From assembly GCA_949316235.1 (NCBI GenBank), contig OX438748.1, forward strand, positions 9,675,001-9,739,000: 64,000 nt of DNA, read 5' to 3'. Both the position numbers and the translations under genes were made by a program. Source of the stretch: Oegoconia quadripuncta. Taxonomy: Eukaryota > Arthropoda > Insecta > Lepidoptera > Autostichidae. A model generated the notes under the pieces. It was given only the letters and a program-made list of their open reading frames with translations. It ran no database searches and was not told the DNA's origin. This document shows, piece by piece, positions 1-12,415 of this stretch. Position 1 is the first letter of the stretch, and the number at the start of each line of letters is the position of its first letter.

Positions 1-1048
1 CTAATAGTTCTATAAACTACACATATTTTATTATTCAATTTATTAGGTAGCCATTATTGTATTAAATGCGCTTTTCAGAATTCTTTATGTCAGCTATGAG
101 AAGAGCGTATTATAATATGAAGATATTTTAGAAGGTTTTAAAAAGGAAATCAAATTGGGTGGCTGGTTTCTTGGCTCTTGAGTCTGATTGTGGCATAATT
201 ACATGTCTTTAGCTTTTGAGTATATATAGTGAAGGGTTTCTCTTATAGAGTTGGCGGGTAAGAAGTAAGCCGTTGTCAATTATAAATTAATAAAAATAAA
301 AATATTTTTCTTACGCAATAAAGATTATTTTATCCCTGAACTAACCTACTCTACTCACAGTAAAACATAAGGTCAACAGTGGTGCATAATCGACATTAAA
401 AGAACGAGCCGCGTTCCAGTCTTAATAAATAAACGGGTTCTTAAAAAAGACTTAAGAACTATTATTCCTTGTTCAAATTATCATGCATACACAGTCAACT
501 GCTGACAGACGATTTATTGTAAACATGAATTATCAATATACTTCATAATTTAATTACAATCAAAATATTACAGTTCTAAGTCTTGAAAATATGTCAGAGA
601 ATCATGCCAACGCATCGGAAGCAAAAGAGACAGTCCGACTTTTCAATTTATTTGTGATGGCGCTCTGTGGAACCTAACAAATGGAATTATTTGGGGGCAA
701 TGTTGTGTCGGACGGAAATTATTCACCCTGCGAGCGGGCGGCGATCACGCGCGCCATCTGTTGCCATCCAAATTTGAATCAGAGGCATTTATTAAACAGC
801 GAGGCCCATTGTTCCTTTGAAATCGACTTCAAATGAAAGACTTTGCTGTTCCTTTGAAATTGTTTCTTGAGTAGGTAGTTGTGACGTGGATAGTAATTAA
901 ATGACATTCCAGATAATTGACAAAGGCAATTCAATGCCACAAATAAAATAACGAATTTTCTAAAATATCTGTTGATGTACTAATACACTGTTCGCTTTTA
1001 TATAATCGAGAGCCCGTATCCAACAATATAGTGACCTATAAACTGTTA
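1..1048. other. Unassigned non-coding stretch
   Basis: I see no gene. The part around 600-830 is less AT-rich than its surroundings and contains no repeat that recurs in this window. It could be single-copy regulatory sequence, but nothing in the sequence alone shows this. Confidence 0.4.
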
Positions 1049-1121
1049 TTAACACGTTCAGGGACATAGTATAAGTTTTGTTACAACGAATAGAGGCGGG
1101 TTGTGTACCGAATATGTTCAA
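1049..1121. mobile_element. Decayed MITE-T (piggyBac-like miniature element)
   Basis: The left end reads TTAA followed by CACGTTCAGGGACA, and the middle (GAGGCGGGTTGTGT) matches the intact copy at 51796-51883. The right end is degraded (ATATGTTCAA instead of AACGTGTTAA). The element is too short to encode a protein and would have depended on a transposase supplied elsewhere. Family assignment to piggyBac rests on the TTAA flank and on comparison with the intact copy. Confidence 0.6.
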
Positions 1122-4100
1122 ATAAATAGAAGGTTTTCAATTTGACTATATTTTTTAAATGGTGGTTGCATATAAATTAGAAGAAAATCTGACGTTACAA
1201 TCCGGAGGTAGAGAGCAAACCCCCAACGAAGCTGGCTTGTTTTGCTGGTTCAAAATAATAATAATAATGCATCAAGCGAGTAGATAAGTATTGCTAATTG
1301 ATAGCACATTGTTAAATATTAAACTCATTCACATGTATATTTTTAGAACGAATTTGTTAGTTTGTAAGTTGAATTTAGGATACACGGAAATTCCGTGCAG
1401 AGACGCGTACCTGAATTCGTTCTCCTGCACGTTGGAATGGAACGAAAATTTGGTTAAAACGCAACGTTCACAATTGATAGTTGGAGCATAACGCTGCTAT
1501 TCTGTCACTATTTTCCTTTGGTGAAAATTCTCTTGAGTTACGTTATTGTAACGGTTTTTCCTGAACCGTAATAAAACGTTTCACATGTCGGGCACAGTTC
1601 CGTTGACCGCGTGCGGTCGGCGTGAAGCTAAATTGATGGGTCACTCCATCGCCAATGTAATGGTCCTTCAAAACGAACGACCTCTGGTCAGTAAGTGAAA
1701 TTCACGTTTGATTAACTTTTACTCAAGGGCAGTGTTTTAGCAAAGTCCTGGGGCCACGTCGGGCGGGCGCCAATAACACTGAAAAACTTACGGCCACTTC
1801 TTACTTAATCGATGCAGGAATTGGTTCGGATCGGTCTATTTGCCACGTTTTATAGCGGAAATTATAGTGGCAATTCGTTGAACCGAAGTACGGTGGGAAC
1901 CTGTTGCCACCTGAACATTAATAGGTACTCACTGTGTTCTGGTGCTATCCATGATAATATCAAAAGGGGGTCAGCATCACTTGATGCCTCAGAACATAAG
2001 TTTAGCCTAGCTGATTTATATTCAATTAACTACACTCCGATTTACCGAGAGAAAGCTCCTTTCCTATTTTACATCTCAAACTTTACATTAATTAGTCGGG
2101 GGCCCAAAGTATAAATAGAGTTACGTATATCACCAATATAGCAATCCTAAAGTAGAGTAAAATTGAAATGGTCACATATAGACGAAATAACCAAAGTATA
2201 GTCGGTCTTCTTAAAAACATAATGTTTGTATAGCATTTTAAGGTCTTGAAATCGGAAATCTTTATATAGAATATTTTGTCCATCGCTTCGTTTATCTCTC
2301 TGCCTGATACGGAGAATAACTCAAACATGATTAGATGCAAATGTCGTCGCCTTGTACCAAGCAGCCGAAAGCCTTAATTGTAATTATCAGTAATAACTAA
2401 CTAGCACGGATAAGAAATTTACAAAATCTTTAATGTGCGAAGTACTCAGTAGATGTCTCTCGAGCGAGAAGTGACTGTAGGCCCTTTTAGCATAATATTA
2501 GCTTTATAGCTACGAAAAATATTCAGAGAAGACTATAGTCCTTTTGACAATAATTAGGCGACCATTGAGAAGCTAGATTGCTAATTTAAATAAATAATAA
2601 AATAAATATCTAAATTTAGTAAGAAAAAAGCTATTAGCATTAAAATTAAAAAAAAATTTTGGAACCTAAATCTAGTGAACGATAAGCTTAAATCTAGAAA
2701 AGTAAACTATTTTAAAAATCATCGCTAACAAAATACAGATCACATTATATCAGCAGCCTTGTGGCACTCACTACTGAGGAATAGCCAGCCTGTCACTATG
2801 AAAAGTGACCAGTATATATGATCGAAGGGACACACCATAATCCTCCAAGGTGGGCCCTGTAGTGCGGCAGTTTGTTGCAGACTATTAAGCCTTTTAGCGC
2901 TGCGTCGGTCACCGGTGACCACCTCAACTGTCATGACGCAAACACAATTAAAAATCGGTGACCACCGGAGACGGTGGCCAGACTTACTACGTAACTTTGT
3001 TAAAAATCATTTTCAAGCCATCACCAAGCGAGAAAGTTTATGAAATATTTCAATGTTTCAGGTTTTGCAAATGTTCTTGCAACTTGGGTTATACGTACAA
3101 TGCTTGTAAGAACATGAGCTCAACGTTTCTGCTAAAATAAAACAAAATATCTTCAAAAATTACACAGGGATTAAGGGAAATGTGTCTCGTTAGAAATACA
3201 TAGACTTCTATGTCACGTACAATTTGCTTTGTAATACAATCGCGAAATGTATGATAAAATTGATCACAGGCTTGGATGTAACGACAGCCTTTGAGCGAAG
3301 TCATTCTTTGAGAGATCGTGTTGTAGGTTTTAGTAATTTAGAAAGATAATAAGATATCGGGCACATCTTACCTGTGTATAAATCCATGAAAATCAATATA
3401 TTTATTTACAGCAGCCGTTGTAGAATATAATAAATAAAATATAGTGTTATTTTTTGGACTAAAAAGTTCAGATATAAGAACACATGAGTTAGAAATAAGA
3501 AATTACGAAGATCTGAATGTTGAAAGAAAAGTGTAGGCAATTTTGCATTATCTATTAACCATGTTATAGTTTCATTCTGTGACATCATAGAAGATCAATA
3601 TCCTTTATTGACATTCTGTCTATCCAAAAAATTGGTAGTTTGCCAGCTTCTGGCAGCTTCCGTTGTCAGTGATAATGGGATCAGTAAAACAAATAAATTG
3701 TGTTGATTCACCCCCAAATCCTATTTTGCGGGTTGGATTGCAGTTAAATTTACCCAATAAAAACAATTATTGCCGGACATAAACGAACACGATACGGGCT
3801 GTAAACACAGATTATTTATTGTACATATAAAAGACAGAGAAAACTGTATAATAAGTACATTATATATCGGTTCAATAACCGCGTCCCTTCTTTATCGGGC
3901 AATAACAACGGTATAGGAAATTTATAAAACCTATTAGGTGGGAATGTTGGGCTTTACGAACTGTGAATTCCAACTCTGTTTTTACATCTTTGGTTTTATC
4001 ATTTGTGAAGTAGGTACATTGTGTATGTCAAGCATAACATTACATCTTACCGCTAATGTAACAGCCGTGCTACGGTTTACCCGGAGTGAGTTTATAAATA

Positions 4101-4445
4101 GGATAATGAGAGATAACTTGGAACCTGTAGAACGTAATTAAGTATACGACGTCAAAATTATACGCTGAAGTCGCAATACAGCTAGTAAGTAATAAATAGT
4201 TTTGAAAACTCACTAAACTTCTGACATAATTGTTTTTTTTTTTAATTTATTTACGCCATACACTATTTGTCCGTGCCTTTATTACTTTATTTTTTTGTTT
4301 ATCGGTCATATTGCTTATTACTATGATGAAGCTAAAATAAGAGTAGGGGATGTATTCAACGTGTCTGTATATTTGTAAAGCCTAAATGCCTTGGACAAAT
4401 GCGGTGTCGTTATTTTCGTACAAGTACCAGGTCATAAGGTTTGTC
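1122..4445. other. Unassigned non-coding stretch
   Basis: All open frames here are 100 codons or shorter, mutually overlapping on both strands, and show no recognisable domain. Sequence is mostly single-copy within the window. A 14-bp perfect palindrome GGTCACCGGTGACC lies at 2907-2920. AT-rich runs occur near 2585-2720 and 4230-4300. Confidence 0.4.
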
Positions 4446-4502
4446 GACAGATTTAGATAAGATGGTGGTAACATCCAAACTTTCGCATTTATAATATTAG
4501 TT
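4446..4502. mobile_element. Fused fragments of SINE-A (minus) and repeat-D end (plus)
   Basis: Positions 4446-4470 match the middle of SINE-A on the minus strand (AGATTTAGATAAGATGGTGG). They run without a gap into ACATCCAAACTTTCGCATTTATAATATTAG, the 3' end of repeat D seen also at 6175-6210, 30966-30990 and 63376-63405. A repeat-E piece follows directly. The junctions are seen; the order of events is not. Confidence 0.55.
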
Positions 4503-4518
4503 TTTTTTAATTTTTTTT

Positions 4519-4592
4519 ATATAAGAGGGCGGCAAACGAGCATGCACGGTCACCTGTTGGAAAGCAATCACCGCCGCCCATGGACACCAATT
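4519..4592 (+). repeat. Repeat E fragment
   Basis: Begins TATATAAGAGGGCGGCAAAC and contains ACCGCCGCCCATGGACACC. It is the reverse of a longer copy at 40683-40813. The family is a common dispersed repeat of lepidopteran genomes as I recall it; its class is not evident from these two pieces. Confidence 0.6.
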
Positions 4593-6117
4593 GCCGATTA
4601 GTTAGATTAGATTTCTAACAACTTGCCTTATTTTAATGATTCGTTGTTTTTAGAAAGAATTATGAGAAATGCTAAAACAGGTCTTTATTTATTCCACAGT
4701 AGAGTTCATACAATAATTTACATTTTCCTAGAGGCCATGATTCAGTCGATATTGGCAATTGTCTGAAATATTTCTCCTATCCCCTTTGACTAGCTTACGT
4801 AATTATTCCTTACTTAGTGCGCCTCCAAAGCCCTTTACCCATCAATTATCTGTCCACGCGTTTGGGCTGTCGATGATCTCTAGGTCAGTCTTGCCTACTA
4901 TAAATGTAGGTGACCTCTTTTGTCGATTGTCACTTGAACGATAAAGCTAGTTTTTAAATAGTTTATTCTGTGAAATCCCACAAAACTGTCCGCCAATTCA
5001 GAAAACTTGTTTAAAATTCCATATGGGAAATGGATGAACCTTCCTCGGAACTGCCAAATCCGCACGAGCAATCAATTTCGGCCCGCTCGCGATCGCAGAT
5101 TGCGATAGTGATGGTAACCGATGGCCGGAACATGAGGTCAGGAAATATTCAGTGCCAATACTGCGTTTACGCTTGAAAAACTTTGTGAAAACTTCATTAT
5201 TTTTAAATCCACGCACAAAAAGGGGTGTGATCATGCGTTTACAATTTTCTAAGCAATATATTCATGGACCAGCTTGGGCAAAACAACTTTAATTCTAAAA
5301 GCTGCAAGTGTCACGGGCAGAATACGATACTATTGCAGCGCACCGAACCGCGCCGCTTCTGTGTGGCAAAGGCCTTATTGATTGCTAAAAGTAAATTTAT
5401 CATATGAGAATTATAACACTATATCAAATATTACGGGACAGTGATAAATTGGCACTCTGTTAATAAATTGCATAATATGAAACATGGTGTACAAGTTATA
5501 AACACATCGCGCTATGACAGAAAACAAAACAAATTAAAATTTTAATTAAATATAATTTGCTGAATGCAGCAATATAAATAAATGTGTTGCGTATAAAACG
5601 GTAGATAATATCAGAGGCGGCGAAGTGAATAGCCAACAAACAATGCAGACAGTCACTAGCACAATACTGGCTTTCATCGCAGTTGCAACGCGACTTAATA
5701 ACGGTTTAATTTAAACTAGGATTAAATGTAGCGTTTGAGTGGCTTCGCGAACTCACATCGGAATGCTGAACAGAATAATTGGATGTAATGAGCGTTACAA
5801 ATCCCGAAATATCTCTATTGTTATACAGAAAATATGGCTTTCCTTATGGTGTGCTCATTTCAGTTGAAACAAGAACGCATTGTTTTCTTGGAAAACTTTA
5901 TCTGTAGAGTACAGGAATTTAGTTTTATGAAGGAAGTTCTGTCATTAATTTACTTCTCTATAGTCAGTTGGGTAATATCTAGATTTCGCAGGAACTTCAC
6001 TACAGGACATAAGCCTCTTCCATGAAGCTTTTCGTGGGAGGATTTGCTCCAATTGGGATATCAAACGTATCGCAACGATAGAGTGACGATTTAAGTCGTC
6101 TATAATGTCCAGGGTAT
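4593..6117. other. Unassigned non-coding stretch
   Basis: No gene and no repeat that recurs in the window. Positions 5060-5130 are relatively GC-rich with a small inverted motif (CTCGCGATCGCAGATTGCGA). The reading frames here overlap antisense frames of equal quality. Confidence 0.35.
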
Positions 6118-6214
6118 ATTCTACCTGCATACCAAATTTCACCGTTTCGCCGTAATTGAGCAACAAACAACAAACAAACATCCAAACTTTAGCATTTATA
6201 ATTTTAGTTAGATT
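6118..6214 (+). repeat. Repeat D, 3' end
   Basis: Contains the family's end: TACCAAATTTCACCG, then an AACAAACAAACATCC run, then CATTTATAATTTTAGTTAGAT. Same end as in the copies at 30881-30996 and 63316-63412. The 5' part with the CCGCGGCTTCGCC motif is missing. Confidence 0.6.
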
Positions 6215-6625
6215 TCTGGCTAGTCTGGTTACACAGAATGTTAGTCTATAATATTATTTTAGACTCACAAACCTGTGCGAGCACTGTAATGTTATTTAAA
6301 ATAAATAGTGAGGTATTTTTATCCAAAATTATAATAAAGTGATAAAATACATTAACGGTAGGTACAAAATCACATTAAGACTACAAAAAAATCTACAATA
6401 CTTTAAAATATTTTACATTCTAAATACTCTACCAAAGTACAGAAACGTTTGGAAATAAAAGTCGACCTTCACCGTCTGACCTACCGGCCTTCACTGTAAG
6501 GACGATAGTAATTAACATTTTTTAAATTAGATATTGGTATCGAAAATGGGTTCTGACACATTAGACTTTACGCGAGAAGTTATATCCTGCAATGAATATA
6601 AAGTTTCATTAGAATTCCAATTTGA

Positions 6626-6778
6626 ACACGTGTTTAGTGATCGGTTTGGTTGGTGGTAGGCCTTTTTAAATGTATACCTGGCTAACTGTCACCATCCTAA
6701 GTCTGCCATCAAGCAGCAATGTTGATAACATTGTTGGGTTCCAGCTAGATAAGATAGCTAGTCCCCTAAATAAACTTT
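6626..6778 (+). mobile_element. SINE-A, truncated at both ends
   Basis: Starts inside the element (TTTAGTGATCGGTTTGGTTGG) and covers the body up to TAGTCCCCTAAATAAACTTT, where a second, full SINE-A begins. The tRNA-like head and the 3' tail are absent. It forms a same-strand pair with the copy at 6779-7080. Confidence 0.75.
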
Positions 6779-7080
6779 TAACCGCCTCCGTAGCTCAATG
6801 TAAATAACATACGGTTTACGAATCGAAGGTCGCGGGTTCGATCCCCAGCGGTGTATATGTTTAGTACTCGGTTGGTGGTAGGGCATTTTACCACCAGCTT
6901 ATCTAAGTCTGCCGCCAAACACAGCAACATTTTTGTTTTCCGGTTGTCAGAGATAAGATTGCCAGTCACCGCAAATAGGATGGTGTTTCCGGGTCAGTAC
7001 GCTTTCACCTTTGGCCTCATCTTCACTTAACATCAGGTGTGATTGGGCTCAAAGTGATAACCTGTTGTGCATAAAAGAAA
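6779..7080 (+). mobile_element. SINE-A, near full length
   Basis: tRNA-derived SINE. The head has an A-box-like TAGCTCAATG at about 6793 and a B box GGTTCGATCCC at about 6835, the two internal RNA polymerase III promoter elements. The body carries GGTTGGTGGTAGGGCATTTT and the conserved tail CTTCACTTAACATCAGGTGT, ending in ATAAAAGAAA. SINEs of this kind move with the machinery of a partner LINE; the tail would be the recognition part (family knowledge, not shown here). Divergence from other copies suggests an old insertion. Confidence 0.85.
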
Positions 7081-9329
7081 TGCGGAATTCCTTGCCCGTT
7101 ACAAGAATTCAGGAATATAAAAAATAATTTAGCATCGGGTATAATGGTTGTGATACTGGTAGTAACATTTGGGGTGATACTGTTTGGGACATTCTGTTGC
7201 GATCAACTGCACGGTATGCTCCCTGTTGATGCTTCATACAGAGGCGAAATGCGTTAAGAGACTGCCTACAAAATGACAAGTAGCTGAGTAGATTTGTGAA
7301 TAAGGTCTAAATTTCCTCTGTATCGACATCCCAAGTTTTTTCATCTTCCTTTATATTTTATGTGTATTGCAAAATTTAAAAACATATCGCACAGTCAAGT
7401 GAGCCGATACCATAAACCAACCACAAAGTACGTGACAAGACTATTCACGTTTAATTTTCAACGCGAGCAGACTCAAATGGGTTGTAAAAGAGAGACACTG
7501 ATAATAATCGAGAGATCCAATGTAAATATTTGCATTCGAATTGTGGAAGCAAACACAATCGCTAAGTGTTGGGAAAAGTATCGTGCTCGTAGGATTTTTT
7601 TTAACTTCTCGTAGGTATGTATATATGAACAAATAGCTTCAAAAAATTGTTAGCAATCAATGTGGTCCAAATTAGCGACTTAAAATGATTTTTACTGGGT
7701 AAAACAGGCTGACCAAACATAAATAAATTATTTAGGTATAATTAGGCGTCACTTTAAAAGTTGTTAAAGTATTTTTGCAGCTGATATAATTTTGATACAT
7801 GAGAAATGTGATTGCAAAATAATTTATGTAAATTATTTCTTGCTAAACTATTCTAATAGTGAAAATGTATCTTTATTAAACGTTACAAGATTGCATTTAG
7901 GCTCACTTCGTATATTTTTTGCTTGGTGTCTTGCCTCGAATATTTCCATTACGATTAGGTACTATCTCTTTAAATGTTTCTTTGCAAGCTTGGAACAATA
8001 ATTTAATCCCCATCACATTGGCAAGCGCACAGGGCTTTTATCAGACTTAAACAAAAGCAGTAGGCTTCATGGACATGTTAATGTAATTTGTATCCCAAAA
8101 ACGGGTGTACCGAAATATTTATAAGTTCCATAAATAATGCTTCAACTACAATGAAAAAATATAGATGTATTTGTAAAACTACAGCTATGGGCACAGAATT
8201 CAGGTATAAACTCGCATTACCGGATTCACGAGGTGCTCAGAGTGTTTTAGATATAAGTGGTAACTTACACACTATCTTCGTCGCCGTTGTTGGTTACTTA
8301 GGTACAGATATTTGAATTTCGAAGTCGTCAAGACGTTTTTATTCATGTCGAGTCGAGTTCAAGGTTCCTGCACCAAATAGTTCGAAGTCTATTGTGGTAT
8401 CTGTAAGAAGAAGTGTCGATATTTTTTCACAAAAAGAAAAAGTGTTGAAGCAAAGTTTATTCAGATTCATGACTATAACAAATACCCCTTCTATTCATCA
8501 ATCTATGTCATCTAGTATAATGTAGCTTGTACATTATATCCTGGATAAAGGATATTTTATTATATATCATCGTTGGATCGTGACTTCTTTCTGGTATATT
8601 ATTTAAATAAGAATTTGGTATCTCCAAATACCTATGATGTAAAAGCAAAAACCTAATTTTTATACATTGATTTAAACGTTGAGAAATCGGATACAGAAAA
8701 GTTTCGATATAAAACCTCGGAAAAGACTACCAGTATCATCCAGATAAATTAACCGACTGTATTTAAAGTTAAATATTTTCATCAAACATGATTAAAGACC
8801 ACATTGAAACCACCATCTTTCTAAAATAAACCATTATTTTTTAATTGGTGCAGCTTACTACCTATGCCACATGCAAACACACAGATATAGGCTGTAAAGA
8901 TAATGATATGGTAATATTTACAAATTTGATTTTATAAGGTGTTTGTGAATACTGTACCTCCTATATTATCATTAGCAAGGAAAACTAAAACTAATTTACT
9001 TTGCTTAGGGGTGGTTAGGTAACCTGTTAGGTACACGGGTGGTCGTTTGTCGGCACGGCATTAAAGGCATTATTTGCTCTTGCGACCTGATTCAATTACC
9101 TACCTCGACCCAAATTTCGTAGTCTCCTCGTACATGTGAGACCACTGTTTTGAGATACAAGGGGACATTATTGTAGCGTCTCCTCCATTTATTGTTTATT
9201 TCGATATACCATTCTTAAGCAATATATCGCATAAGTATACCTACTAAATATCATACCATTATTCCAATTAATTTCGACTAATATTTCACTGCCTCTCAAC
9301 AGATTATTTAATTCAATTTACAATAGATT
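7081..9329. other. Unassigned non-coding stretch
   Basis: No gene recognised. A weak trace of repeat F on the minus strand may lie near 8745-8785 (ATCCAGATAA, TTAAATATTTTCATCAAAC). The open frames at 7360-7614 and 8088-8315 have no domain, and the first has an equally long antisense frame. Confidence 0.35.
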
Positions 9330-9536
9330 TTAGACGACGACCGGTGTAGTGCGTAGTGACTCCGCCTTCTAAACCAATACTTGCGTGTACGAACTCCACC
9401 AATTCCAAAGTTATAGATGTTTATATAACTATTTGTGTAAGTTTATTCGTAATCTAGTAAACGTAGTACAGGTTTTTGCTTAGTTTGGGACTGCATAATT
9501 GGTGTGAGTGTTTTAAATCTTTATTATTCATTAATT
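9330..9536 (+). mobile_element. SINE-B, diverged copy
   Basis: The head GACGACCGGTGTAGTGCGTAG matches the A-box region of the better copy at 24513-24745. The B box is degraded (GTACGAACTCC). The body ATGTTTATATAACTATTT and the tail TTGCTTAGTTTGGGACTG are retained. Old, probably inactive. Confidence 0.65.
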
Positions 9537-10437
9537 TTGGATGCAACTGCCACATGACCGTGAGATTTAGCGTAAAAGAGAAGACGCATATAACCAGCAA
9601 TGGATAATGAAATAAAACCTTTTTATGTTTGTTACAAGCTTTCATTTAACCTACTTCATATGTATTTTTGTCCGTTCAAAATTTGCAAGTAAAATTAGAA
9701 CCATTTCCTGTTTCCCTAACGAGCTGAAATTTTGCAAACTGATTCAGTTCCGATTGCGATACATTTATTTGATAGATATGAACCTATGCTCCAGCTAGGA
9801 CTGTCTCCTCACGAAGGGAACTCCTTAATGGTTAATAGGCACCGATACAAAATTTTGCATATACGATTAGCTTTCATAGATAAATATGTTTTTCGCGATG
9901 ATCTAATGCTGCAGCAGATTAGCTGGGATACTAGATTTAGTTATAATTATAATAGACTACAATAATATAATATCTGATAATTATGATAGAGTATTAAAAG
10001 CTTGATTTTTATAAGTATTTTTAATTTAGAACTTTAGGTAATAGAAAATTTGGAATCCTATTGATATTCCATCGAGTATACGCCGTCCCAACTGACCCCT
10101 GCATCTCTGAATATTTGTCGAAGAATACGCTACCAACAATAAGCTGGCTATAAGTTCCATTTGACCTCAATCTCACCTAATGGAAAGTGGCGATGAGGAC
10201 TAAGATGGAGCGAACGGGTCCAGTAAGTGCCATTCAAACTAAAAGTAAGTTACTTCACTCCAAAAATATTCTACCCGAACGAATGAAGCGATCCACCGCT
10301 TGCTGCCTTGTCGTGGGTTCGATTCTACGTTTAGCTGATGATAACTGTTGATTATCAACCTATGTAAGATCCATTTAAATTTTATTAGACCACAACGTAG
10401 GTGGAAAACTTCAAATATTAGAAATAAATTTGAGAAT

Positions 10438-10565
10438 TTACAATGCCACTACTCACCCATGCAAGGATTGACCGAGCCAGACGTAGCTTGCTTCGTTGAT
10501 CGAAAGCAAATAGCATAAACGAGTCTTCTGCGATACGTTGCTGATTAACATTAATGTGCCATCGC
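10438..10565 (-). mobile_element. SINE-5S head fragment
   Basis: On the minus strand this reads CGATCAACGAAGCAAGCTAC, then GGCTCGGTCAATCC, then TTGCATGGGTGA. These align in order and spacing with the internal promoter of 5S rRNA (CGATCACCGAAGTTAAGCAA, GCGCGGTCAGTAC, TTGGATGGGTGA), covering the A box, intermediate element and C box. A genuine 5S gene is excluded because the sequence outside this core does not match and the box bases are mutated. The related longer element lies at 58886-59174. Confidence 0.65.
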
Positions 10566-10861
10566 CTTAACGGCCATCTTATTCGACTTGAAAACCAAAT
10601 TTGTTGTTTCTTCTAAAATAAAACATCCGTCATACCACAAATAGATAAAGACTTTATTTGTTTGGTCACACTCGTACATTTAGCTTATACATATTGATAC
10701 ACAGATAAGGGAACAAATAGAGAACAAACATAATTTTGTAACTCTAACGCCTGTGTTATGATGCAGCCGTACAAATAGGTCATAGCTGATAGTGTTTGAT
10801 TGATCATTGAGCAAAGCACTGATTTTCAGCTATCCCCTAAGGAAAACGCCTTTTCAGTCCA

Positions 10862-11465
10862 AAATGACGCAGTAAAGATGAATGTCTTATTACCAGTGAT
10901 GACCTATGAAACTGAAACGTGGTCTCGCACTATGGGCCTCATATGAAAGCTCAACGCAAAGAGCTATAAAGAGCGCGATGCTCGGCGTTTCACTTCGTCG
11001 TCGAATCTGGAATGAAGAAATCAGTAGGCAAACGAGAGTCACCGACATAGCAAAGCGGTTTAGTAAGTCGAAGTTGCAATGTTTGATCGATGCGAGTGCG
11101 GAGTCTCCCCACAGACAATGGATCACGTATTGTCTTGTCCCGCGTGTCCTGACAGCTGCACCTTTGTCGACCTCCTTAACGCCACAGACGGTGCTGTTAG
11201 AGTGGTTTGGTGTGGTGGAAGTTTTTGTCCAATAAAATTTGAAACTTGCCTCGACACGAAAAGAAGAAGAATGGACGGGCGCCCATAGCTCGAAGAACTA
11301 ATGTCCGGTTTTGTAGTCCACTCATAAGGTGAACGGACGGCCTGATGAAGAACGCAGGAAGTCGCTAGAGGCAGCCCGCTTCCAATCGGTCCCTTTCAAA
11401 AGTTATGATGGGCGCCTATCAGCAGTAGACGTCCTTTGGCTGTTCTTTTAATGATGATAATGACC
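10862..11465 (+). pseudogene. LINE-RTE reverse transcriptase C-terminus, broken, with foreign LINE piece inside
   Basis: Translation from about 10895 gives PVMTYETETWS, then after a frame change AQRAIKSAMLGVSLRRRIWN, EEISRQTRVTDIAKRFSK. These match the C-terminal part of RTE/BovB-type non-LTR reverse transcriptases. From about 11079 a different frame reads CECGVSPQTMDHVLSCPACP followed by a DLLNATDGA segment, a cysteine/histidine motif known from the C-termini of other LINE clades. Downstream, about 11325-11465, RTE-like residues return (SNRSLSKVMMGAYQQ) and the end is ATGATGATAATG. Several frameshifts make it non-functional. The arrangement indicates one LINE fragment lodged in, or joined to, another. 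Confidence 0.75.
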
Positions 11466-11867
11466 CTATTGTCCGTCATCTCTACAAGATAAGCAAGGTT
11501 CAAAGCAGCAACCTTAATTAAATGTGTAATTCAATGATTCCACACGGAAAATAAATCATATTACACTAGAATATAGGTATACTTTACTGCATGAATACAC
11601 TAACAAAATAACCAGTCCAAATTCATTGGAACAAATCTGCACGGAAACGTGATCCGTATAATAAGTAATTAGGTTCTGCGGCCGATACTGAACAAACTGT
11701 GTATTTTAAATCCCTGAAGTTTGAAGAGGTCAATACCTACACCGGGCATTACGTACGAGTATATTGTTTCGTTAATTAAAAAGAGAGTTCCATCATGAAC
11801 TTTTAAATTGATTCACGTTACAGTATGACCCAACCCAGAACTTATGAAGTAAATGGAGAACAGTCTA

Positions 11868-12064
11868 GTTAAGAGGTTTTATTCCATCCAGTGGCGCCCT
11901 CATTGTATAAATTTAGATACAGGATAGAAGATAGAAGCTAATCATAAATACCGAATTATAGCTTTCATAACGGTTATTTTCCAGAATTCCATAAATAAAA
12001 ATGGCCTTTTATCGATAATTTGAAATTCTCGAAAATAACCGTATTGAAAGCTATTTAGGTATTT
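11868..12064. mobile_element. MITE-I, left part (interrupted copy)
   Basis: Starts TTAAGAGG and continues TTTATTCCATCCAGTGGCGC, the terminal sequence of the foldback MITE-I family. The middle holds the internal inverted motif GGTTATTTTCCAGAATTC and GAATTCTCGAAAATAACCG-like arms. The copy breaks off at about 12064, where a LINE-Q fragment begins, and its right arm resumes at about 12416. Confidence 0.75.
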
Positions 12065-12415
12065 GTTTACATACATGCATACACGCTCGACGGTTAGTGG
12101 TTGAGCGTACCTGACCTTTTGTGAGTACGTCACTCACATGATTGACGTACGTCCTTCTTGGTCGACCTTTACCGACCCTTCCATTCACGATTTCGTTATA
12201 TATTGCTTTCATTAATCTCCTTTCACTCATTCGTTCTATATTCCCAAACCACCTTAATATACTTCTTTCTATCTTACTCACTACGTCATAATGCACGCCA
12301 AACTGTTCTCTAATTACACAATAATCTATTATTCAAAGCATTTCACACATACCTACTACACAGTTATATAATTTTTCAAAGCATTTCACACATACCTCCT
12401 ACACAGTTATATAAT
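12065..12415 (-). pseudogene. LINE-Q C-terminal fragment inserted in MITE-I
   Basis: On the minus strand one frame reads HYDVVSKIERSILRWFGNIE, RMSERRLMKAIYNEIV, GKGRPRRTYVN, KGQVRSTTNRRACM. This is the C-terminal block of a non-LTR retrotransposon protein that is widespread in Lepidoptera; I cannot name the clade with certainty. After RRACM the sequence jumps straight to a CATGTATGTAAAC tail, so the last 25 or so codons seen in the copy at 32936-33305 are deleted. Upstream (minus strand) lies a tandem duplication of 43 bp, units 12333-12375 and 12376-12418. Not functional. Confidence 0.7.

Noticed and set aside
2907..2920. GGTCACCGGTGACC as an operator or nuclear-receptor site
   Set aside because: Perfect 14-bp palindromes occur by chance in 64 kb; an ecdysone-response-like reading is possible but nothing around it supports function.
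6779..6855. True tRNA gene in the SINE-A head
   Set aside because: Same reason: no acceptor stem pairing, repeated many times with a common downstream body.
9732..9965. 77-codon frame
   Set aside because: The start region (GAGCTGAAATTTTGCAAA) feels like a dispersed repeat and no protein motif is seen.
10906..11235. 109-codon open frame as a host gene
   Set aside because: The residues match RTE-type reverse transcriptase C-termini and change frame; it is a LINE remnant.
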